Translations under genes and position numbers: made by a program
Shown: positions 55,687 through 64,000 of the stretch, piece after piece
Position numbering within the stretch: position 1 is the first letter of the stretch
Layout of the letters: each line of letters begins with the position of its first letter
Notes under the pieces: model-generated
What the model was told of the DNA's origin: nothing
The model's input: the letters and a program-made list of their open reading frames with translations, nothing else
Databases searched by the model: none
Assembly: GCA_964247055.1 (NCBI GenBank)
Contig: OZ176053.1
Coordinates: 3,906,001 to 3,970,000, forward strand
DNA: 64,000 bases
Direction: 5' to 3'
Source of the DNA: Paragordius varius
Taxonomy: Eukaryota > Nematomorpha

Positions 55687-58600
55687 CTGGAATATGAGCC
55701 AATCCTAATGATTCACGCTCTTGTTTTATTTGAACATCCAAACCATTCTTGATCCGTTTTGCGTAAAAGGTACCCAAGCTATCCTTTAATTTTTCCAATT
55801 TAATCTCAATCTCAGGGGTAGTTACAGGGAAACAGGCATAAAAATATTTTAGAAGCTCATTTAGGGCTGTATATGCCTGCTTAATATCATTGATGAGTGA
55901 GGGTGATAAAGTGCCTACGTAAAAAATATTACAAAAAAAGTAAGGCTAAAAAGCTACAAATTAAATTAAAGTAAATTTGATGCATATAAGTTTTTTAATT
56001 TTAGTTACCTAACATATCTTTGATGGTAGGATTGAATAGGGTATTGAAATATGGGCTACCAATACTGTAATAACTAAGAACATGATGTGAGCCGTTAGAC
56101 AAATCATTTATCTGAAATGTCAAAAAAACATTTGTAAAAAATAAAAAATATATATTAATAAACATTTTATTTTTAAAGTCTTAATAAATATACTTATTCA
56201 AAAAAGGCATGATAAACCAATATTAAATCGGTTTAAACCTATAGGAATATAACAAATATTACATAAATTTATATAATAAAATACATTTAATGTGGATTCT
56301 TCCGTTACGAATTCCAATGCTTTTTGCACAACAGATTTTGAATGGGCACGCATTTGTGTAAGCTCTGAAGGTGGTAAGGTATGAATATAAGATGTGTCCA
56401 TACTTGTTTCGTTTGTAACTTCATTGTATAACTCACTTAGGAAACCGAGGGTATCGTTTGTTGTATTGTCTAATATATACCATTTACAGATTAAATTCGC
56501 CTTAAACATTCAAATTCACCCTAGAACAATTCAAATTCACACATGAATAAATTATGTGTTTTTTGAAATTAAAAATTAGCTATATTTTTTTATATTTTTT
56601 AAAAAAATTACGTTTAAAATTAATATAATACTCAAAAAATAATAAACTATGCCATAATTTCTTATTTAAGTTATATTTGGCCGTAAACTCATAATTTATT
56701 TTTAGGGTGAATTTGAATGTTTAAGGGTGAATTTGAATTGTTCGAGGGAGAATTTCAATTGTTTAAGGATGAATTTGAATAATGGTATAATATTTATAAT
56801 TACAATTAATTTTATTTATTGCATTTATTAATAAATTATAAATACAATTAGTTCATGATACAAAAATGATCAATCAAAAATATTAGATAATTTGAGTTTA
56901 TGCAAAAATACCGTTAAGGTGATCATCTGGTATAACTTGGTTGTCTGATCCTTTTAAATCTTTATATTCTATATCAATTTTCTCTTTGACCAATTTCTGT
57001 AATATTTTATGAAAAATATAACACTTTATTTTGGACAAATGGGTAAAAAGGTTATTAAAATTAGACAATTTTTTCTATCTTATAATAAATTTGTTTAATT
57101 AATTATGCAAAATTAGTTTTATACAATACGCTACTGTAATACCAATAATTGGCCAACAATAAAGTCTGTGCTGTATATTGCAGATATCAAATTAAAATAT
57201 TATACCATTTACAATCCAAATTCACCCTCGAACAATTCCTCTAAAAATAAATTAGGTGTTTTCGGGAAAATATAACTCATCATTATATAAAATTTATCTT
57301 AATGGCATAGTTTATTATTTTTTCGGTGTTATTTTGATTTTAAACAAAATTTTATTTTTTAAAAATATAAAAAAATATTTTTTTATCTTAAAAACATATA
57401 ATTTAGGGTGAATTTGAACTGTAAATGGTATAATATATTCGCCAAGCGAATTTATTCATTATTTTATAAATGTTGATATCTAATAGTTGTAATTTTATGT
57501 TTTTATTTTATAATACATGGGTTTATTCATTGCATCTTGACTTTACCATAGATTCAGATATAAAACTACCAAATTTTTTCTGAATTTTACTAACTCACAA
57601 ATTAACAAAATTTGAAATTCGTTTGTACGCCACAAAACCATCTCGAGACACTTAATTATTAATATTGACGCAAGTTTTATTTTCCTTACTCCTTTTTCTC
57701 ATAAACTAAGATCCTTTTTAAAATACCGCATGCTAAAGTAAAAAATAAAGCAAAAATCTTAATATCTGTATTATCTTATATAACTTTTTTCACATATAAT
57801 TTCAACATATCATCAGAATTTAAAGAAAATTAAATATAAAAATCAATAAATTTTTAACCAAGCGACCATTAATCTCTAAATATGCTTCTAAAAACTTTAA
57901 AATTAACATCAAAAAATTAAATTAATAATAATTATTATATACTTGGGCAAGTTCTAAATTGTTTGTATTCCCATTTACGTCCCCTCTATCGTGAGTAAAT
58001 TTCGATTTTTTGGCTGTTCGAGAGCCAGTAGCCTGAGATAAAAGGATTGAATGTTGATTAACTCTTTGTATAAGGGTTAAGGCTTGTGGGTCAATATCAG
58101 CATATAAATCAAACACAGGCTATGAAATATTTTTTTTGTTTAATATAATTAATTATCTATATAAAATAATTGTATTAAAAAATATAAATATCACCTCGTT
58201 ATAATTAGTTTCGTCATCCATATTCTCCAAATCTAATAGGGGATTAGGTTCAAAATTGTCAATTTGCTCATTCAGCTCTATATTTTAAATTCAAAATAAT
58301 TAATTGTTCAATTCAATAATTATGGATAAGTTATTAAATAACTAAATTAATGCTAAATTTTAGTATGATGGATATAATTAACCAAAAGCTTGAAAGCTAT
58401 TTTTGCAACTTGTATTCTTTATTTTTTTGTTCAAAGTTATCTGGCTATAGAATGCACCAGATAGATAATCAAACTGAAAAGATTTTTTATCAAACCCATG
58501 ATTTAGTTACATATATTTTAGAAATATTATAAAAATTCAAACAATTAATATTACGTCTTTGATCGGCTTTAAGGCATTCCGCAAAAAAGTAATCTTTGGC

Positions 58601-60652
58601 ATTTGCAGTTTGTTTGGTTATGTGCTTATCCCGATTGAAATAGTGTGATTGAAAGAATCTGGTCCAAAACTCAAGTTCTGACACCGCGTGTGGCACGTGT
58701 TCATCAAATTTTTGTTTGACTAAAAATAGGGATGTTAAACATAAAGGGGAAAACTTAACTCAAACAAATCAAAGTGTAAAAAAATATACAATTAATTAAT
58801 ACATATATGACTTATAAAAACATAAATAAACCATTCTTATTATGATTTTAGGGGAAGGGAGAGGCAAACAAATAATTTGTCTTAATTCGATAATAAAAAA
58901 CCAAAAAGAGTTTATAAAGAATCATGTGAGATTTGATGATGTTATGCGATTTTAAAACTTTTGCATAAAAAATAGCTTTCAAATAATGGTAGCAAAATTT
59001 TTCATTATTAAATTCATCATTTTATTTAACAAGCGCCAACTAAAAATAGAATTATTAGTAGCAAAATGGCCACTTATACAATATTAGTTTAATAAAATTC
59101 GTATATTTGACTTGCTGACACACACAATACCTGATGGGTATATCTTAAAGATAGAATCAATAATATCCGAGGTTAGATTGTATTTGATTCCATTTGCTCC
59201 ATCCGAGATGGGTGTTAAATCAAACAAATAGGAAGCTGATATCCCAATATCATCGCTATTTAGGGCATCATCGGTGTTATTCTCCCGTTTTTGAGTTGTC
59301 GTGCCACGATTGTTTGACATTGCCAAATTATTTGTGGCAGAATTAGTATTTGATGTTAGGGCCATAAATTGTTTAGCATACGTTTCCCAAAAATCTTCGG
59401 GGCTTACAATCTAAAAGACGGATATATAAAATTAAAATCTTTTTTTTCCCAACTATTTTTTTAGATGTAAATTAATTTCCTTTTTGAGAAATAATATCTG
59501 TGGGGTAGTAGTTATTTTATTACTTCCTTTTATGCGTCTTTATTTATTATTTATATTATAACGCTTTTTTGAATTAACTTTTTTATGTTTACAATAATAT
59601 TCAAAATATTTTAGTGAGCCTCCATGTTTTTACACAATAAGTTTTTAGAATTCGTTATATGAATATAGGTGTGATTAAAACAGTCGATATTCTATATTTT
59701 TAGGCCATATTATACAGCAGACAATAAAACTTGAAACCACAAGTTTTTTATCAAACAAAAACTGAAACCGAACCCGCAGTGCAAATCGGTTATAAATAGT
59801 ATTTATATACCTTTTTTTATAAACAGGGTTTTATGTTGGATTTAAATCGGTAAAGTTTTTTTTAATTTTTTTAATAAAAATTTGATAAATTTTTATGGCT
59901 ATGTTTCTGCGGCTATTTATATTTCATCCCCTTTAACAATTACTGGATAATTATTAAATAAAACGATGACTGAAATTAAAACTTTTTTTGGGCCAAAACC
60001 GGGGTTTTTTTTAAAAAAATGGGGGTTTAGAGTTAAATTTCTCTTATCTATTAATTTATATCTAGACCTGACCAAATTATATGCTGAATATGGTTCGTAG
60101 AACAAACGACGATAGCTAACAGGGGTTGGAAAATTGATGCTATAAAAATAAAAAACCTGTGTGACTACCAATTCTTTGTACAAAGAAAAGAGTTCCGGAT
60201 TTTTTTGCAATAACTGATTTTTTTCTTCAAGCTGAGAAGTAATTTGTTGCTTATATTTTGGTAAAAGCTGTTGCAATAAATCTTTGACCCGTGCCCTGTC
60301 TTTTAGCTGTTTTTCTAAACCATCTGGCGAATTGAAATGGAAATTAGATGTTTCTCCGGAATTTAAAACAATTTGCAATTGAATCTTAACTTTTCCTTCG
60401 GGAGATATTTTTTGACCTATAAATTATGATAAAAATAAATAAAAATGATATATAAGACTATACTTAAATAATTATTTAAAAGCTATTTAAAAGTGTTTAA
60501 CTTTTAACATCTGAATAGCTGTAAGTAACTGCAAAATTTTGGGATTTTTCAGGTGCCCATGATATTCTATTGGCCAAAACATACAAAGATCCATCCACTT
60601 TTTTGTGCCGAACATGCGGCACCAAAGCTAAAACCTCTTCCGATGATTTCAT
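55470..60652 (-). CDS. GTF2H1: TFIIH core subunit p62 (GTF2H1)
   Basis: p62 is a core subunit of TFIIH, needed for RNA polymerase II initiation and nucleotide excision repair. Eleven exons (coding order): 60652-60502, 60416-60157, 59410-59131, 58719-58555, 58277-58195, 58119-57943, 56996-56912, 56469-56285, 56111-56009, 55914-55688, 55562-55470. They join in phase to 602 residues (human 548). The N-terminal PH-like domain shows [20 protein letters not shown] and [20 protein letters not shown]. The first BSD domain is at about 140 ([13 protein letters not shown]), then [20 protein letters not shown]. The second is at about 247 ([17 protein letters not shown]). Then [23 protein letters not shown] and a conserved C-terminal end ([35 protein letters not shown]). 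The start was chosen at [11 protein letters not shown], matching the family; an upstream in-frame ATG at 60685 would add 11 residues. Confidence 0.94.
55646..55680. repeat. (AT)n microsatellite
   Basis: TA repeat filling much of the start of the last GTF2H1 intron, a few bases from the exon 10 donor. Confidence 0.9.
56476..56790. mobile_element. Palindromic MITE (AAATTCACCCT family), copy D
   Basis: TATACCATTTACAG at one end and the inverse repeats GGGTGAATTTGAATTGTTCG at the other, ending AATGGTATAA. The core (CAAAAAATAATAAACTATGC) is in the opposite orientation to copies A, B, C and E. It lies in GTF2H1 intron 7, and its left end is only about 5 bp from the acceptor AG of exon 8 (56470-56471 on the minus strand). 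Confidence 0.85.
57201..57432. mobile_element. Palindromic MITE (AAATTCACCCT family), copy E
   Basis: Shortest copy (232 bp), in GTF2H1 intron 6. TATACCATTTACAATCCAAA on the left, GGGTGAATTTGAACTGTAAA then TGGTATA on the right, with the core TTAATGGCATAGTTTATTAT. It has fewer subterminal repeats than copies B-D. Confidence 0.85.
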
Positions 60653-60725
60653 GAATGCACACAAATATTTTTTATTTTTAAACACATTCCAAAAAATTGG
60701 TTAGCCTGCCTCACAGCTTAAATGA
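60653..60725. promoter_or_regulatory. 73-bp divergent promoter region of GTF2H1 and the adiponectin receptor
   Basis: Only 73 bp separate the two divergent start codons, so both 5' UTRs and at least part of both promoters must overlap here. No TATA box could be assigned with confidence. This is inferred from gene order only. Confidence 0.6.
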
Positions 60726-63700
60726 ATGGAGAACAACGGCTTACGCGAGCGAAAACCAGACACATTAAATATAGATGGAAAAGAGGATGAATTCTTAAAT
60801 AAAATACAGGTAAGTTCTTTAGATTTTTTATATAATTCTGTTAGGTTTGAACAAAGTTGTGATAAATTATTTTTATTATTTTAATAATTTATCGCAAATT
60901 ATATTAAGATATATTTATTTTTAAGTTTGTATTTTATATTTATTAATCAAGGAGTTTGCAAATCTAAAATTTTTAATTCCAATTATTAATATGGTAGATC
61001 TAATCCTTTATTACTTTTTTTACCAAGTTACCAGAGTTTGATCCTGCACATGAGGATATAATAACTTTCACATCTCGACAACTCCAAGAGGTCGCTGATG
61101 GGGCCGAACAATTGGTTCATAAAATTCTAATGTCTACCAATAAATGGCACGCCACGCATTTCTACAATCTCCCAAAATATTTGCAGGACAATGATTTCCT
61201 ACTCCATGGGCATAGGCCACAACTTGAATCATTCATTCAATGTTTCAAATCTATATTCCGGTTACATACAGAAACGGTTAACATTTGGACACATTTGCTA
61301 GGTATTATTTTAAACTAATTTGTTTAATAACTAGGTTAATCATTTATTGGAAAATATTATCCAAAATAGGAATTCTATTAATTTTCCTGTGCTATACATT
61401 GTTTTGAAAGCTTGGGGAGTTTTAATTTTTATTTTATATATTTTTCCATGTATTATGTTAAACAGGCTATTATTGGTTATACGGGTCCTATACATGTCTA
61501 TTATGGAAAAATATTCATACTTTCCCATAGATATACATTTTTCCCTATTAACAATTTAGGAGATTCCCATACTAATTATATCGACGTTAATTATTGTAAA
61601 AATCAGAGTATATTATAAACCCTTTGCCTTCCATTTTATTTTTCCACGTATTATATATTTCTCTCTATTTTATCTGTAGTGCTTTTGTGATAGATATATT
61701 TTTTGTAATTATATCATAGAAAACATATTGCACTTTATTATTAATCTATAAATTATTAATATGTTAATTTTTATATCGACGCTAATTCCAATCAAGTATA
61801 TTTGGTTAAGTGCCAAATTGGTAGATTAATTGCATTTAAAAACACCATTTATAATATAGAGTACCATATCTTTTAATACTATTATTCTTTGGATAAGCAA
61901 ACTCATGGTCTTACTTAAAAAAAGATTTTTTGTTTAAATAATTTGATTTTAATAATTAAATGTTTCAATTCTTTTACAGTTTAAAAATTACCAAATCGGA
62001 CGAATTGAAAAGCGATGACTCTTTTATATACTAAAAGTTAATTTTTTTACTTGATATTTAATTTTTATATATTAAGACTTCATTACCTTTTACCTTTTAG
62101 AGTAGTTTTATATCCCAGGGCACAATTTCGTAAATAAACTATAGGTTTGAAAGTTATTTTAGCTAAAATTACTTTTAAATATTGTTATGTAATAAATATT
62201 TTTTTTACAGTTTTGTGACTTCCAGAGTCCTAAATTGAGACAGCTCCAAAACACGATTGAAACTAACATCTGATATCAAAATCCAAATATATTAAGTTTT
62301 TTCTGGTAAAATGTAGCCCGAAAGCTTCCTAAATTCAATTATTTACATTTTATAACTATAATATGCATTTATTCGCCTGTTGCATTATCGATTTAAAATT
62401 ATAGAAAATATGGCGGCAAAAAAGTCTGAATTGAGGATTTATTTACAATTTTATATTTTTTTATAAAAAATTGTATAATGCGCCTATAAGGCTAAAAATA
62501 GCATATATTTAAATTCGGCTTATTATCTTATGTACTTTTTAAGATATTCAAATTTCAAATAGCTTTGGGATGTAAAACTATCCCAAAAGGTAATGAAGTA
62601 TTAACAATATATGAATTATTTATTAAATACAAACAAACATTTTTTTTCTCTATGGTTCCATAAAAAACCACAGAAGTATAGGCGAATTCTACGGTTAAAT
62701 ACTCATTTTACCTTAAAGGAGCGCATAATATTTACATTAAAATCTGACCTTAAGAAGTTTAATTCATATTAATTTTTTTATGAAATATATTATGTGAATT
62801 AGGTTGCATTGCATTTCTCGTGGTTGCAATATACTTTCTTTCAAGACCAAATACACAAATTTTATGGCGAGAAAAGGTGATATTTGGCGCATTTTTCTTG
62901 TCAGCCATATTATGTCTTGGGTTTTCATTCCTTTTCCACACCATGTCTTGTCACAGTGAAAAAATGGGAAAATTATTTAGCAGGTTATATTTTATATAAT
63001 CAACTTATAATAAAAAATGATTAATTTTTTTTAAATTATATTTTGAAATATTTTTTAAAATATCAAGAAAACTGAATCCATAAAGTTTACAACCACTTTT
63101 TGTATTTTATTTCTTGCTAAATGTAATTTTTACTTATAAAAACGCAAAGAGTTTTTTATAATATCAATAACTTTAGATTTAATGATGGAATTTATTTTTT
63201 ATTGACAAGGATATAATTATCATTTACCGCTATCTTTAAAATTTATTCCATACAACAAAAATTAACTATTACGACATTCAATTATAAGCCTGCTTGAAAT
63301 TTTTAATTTTGATGTCTATAGACTTGATTATTGTGGGATAACGCTTTTAATCATGGGTTCCTGCATACCCTGGTTATATTACAGTTTTTACTGCCAACCT
63401 TACACCAAATACGGTTACTTGACACTCATAATATGCCTTGGCATAATTTGTTTAATTATTTCGTTTTGGGAACGGTTTGGGGATCCTAATTACCGCTGGT
63501 TACGTGCAGGTATATATTTGTAGATTTATTTTGAATAATAACACAAAATATATGTTTTAACACTATTTTGCCTTAAAATATAGGATTTAATTTTTATGAA
63601 TGGATTTTTATCGAGTGATGTTTCATAAAGTCTGATAAAGATATAAGCGACGTTTGAGTTGGAAATTTAATCATGATTTAATTTTATAAAGATAAATCGG

Positions 63701-64000
63701 ACAATTAAAATTTTAATTAACCAATGTAATAATTTGAATTTTGTAACATAATCGCATTTAGCCATATTAGGCTTTGCCCAAAATATACATAATCGGTTTA
63801 TAATCACCCCTAAAATGCTCGCTAAATTTTAAGTGACTTTGTGCCAAGAAATATATAATAATTGGTTTTATTTGTTTACCCTGAGGTTATTATTTTAAAT
63901 ATTTTACAATTCATATTTAAGTCTCATTACCCTTATTTAATTTATGATTTACAATTTTTTGTGTAGGACTCTTTATTACATTTGGTTGCAGTGGTGTTAT
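60726..64000 (+). CDS. ADIPOR: Adiponectin receptor (PAQR family), 5' part
   Basis: AdipoR proteins are seven-helix membrane proteins with a zinc-dependent ceramidase-like site and a cytosolic N-terminus. Exons seen: 60726-60809, 61028-61301, 62803-62983, 63322-63509, and 63967 running off the right edge; all join in phase. Motifs in family order: NLPKYLQDNDFLLHGHRPQL, CFKSIFRLHTETVNIWTHLL, VIFGAFFLSAILCLGFSFLF, FHTMSCHSEKMGKLFSRLDY, LLIMGSCIPWLYYSFYCQPY, GLFITFGCSGV. The first zinc-ligand His (in FHT...CHSE) and the following Asp (LDY) are conserved; the His pair of helix 7 lies beyond the window. The start ATGGAGAACAACGG at 60726 was preferred because the ATG 4 bp upstream runs into a stop. 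Introns here are 218, 1501, 338 and 457 nt. Confidence 0.93.
61302..62802 (+). other. Long intron 2 of the adiponectin receptor gene
   Basis: 1.5 kb between CTAG|GTATTATT and GAATTAG|GTTGCATT. AT-rich; no nested gene or recognised transposon. The hydrophobic frames near 61347-61618 are not conserved receptor sequence. Confidence 0.7.

Noticed and set aside
61340-61618. Hydrophobic frames considered as missing adiponectin receptor helices
   Set aside because: The true next exon is 62803-62983, which matches the family motif by motif and joins in phase. These frames do not match.

Overview
The window comes from an intron-rich, strongly AT-rich animal nuclear genome. The genes recognised by their protein sequence are metazoan in character: UPF2, a RIM-like PDZ/C2 protein, SUMF1, an ETNPPL/PHYKPL-type phospho-lyase, centrin, a BTB-BACK protein, TFIIH subunit p62 and an adiponectin receptor. 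A striking feature is that many introns are only 21-32 nt long. Splicing them out restores the expected protein exactly in several genes. Introns this short in an animal point to a reduced parasite such as a dicyemid mesozoan. That assignment is an inference from intron size and gene content, not proven by the sequence.

Layout. 1-10928 is one continuous satellite of 62-bp monomers, running off the left edge: mixed variants to about 7 kb, then nearly uniform copies from about 8.4 kb. 10929-18447 is gene-poor. It holds a possible end of an unrecognised minus-strand gene (10978-11416) and large fold-back repeats. 18448-25466 is UPF2 in ten exons. 27286-39840 is a 14-exon RIM-like gene whose long introns are loaded with transposon remains: a mariner relic with a hAT MITE inside it, another hAT MITE, a 1.1-kb inverted-repeat element and a palindromic MITE. 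SUMF1 (39943-41733) lies tail to tail with it. A degenerate LINE fragment separates SUMF1 from the ETNPPL-like gene (43625-46790), which is divergent from centrin (47031-47591). 47982-50444 is mostly transposon (hAT MITE, Helitron-like units). An intronless BTB-BACK gene, a second hAT-type MITE, a short orphan ORF, a palindromic MITE and an orphan exon follow. GTF2H1 (55470-60652, eleven exons, minus) and an adiponectin receptor (60726 to beyond the right edge, plus) share a divergent promoter only 73 bp long.

The genes do not form a pathway. They are housekeeping and signalling genes: mRNA surveillance, transcription/repair, sulfatase maturation in the ER, phosphoethanolamine breakdown, centriole structure, vesicle docking and receptor signalling. 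No CRISPR, rRNA, confident tRNA, LTR element or virus-like element was seen. All exon coordinates were derived by hand from splice sites and reading phase; each multi-exon CDS listed as complete sums to a whole number of codons.
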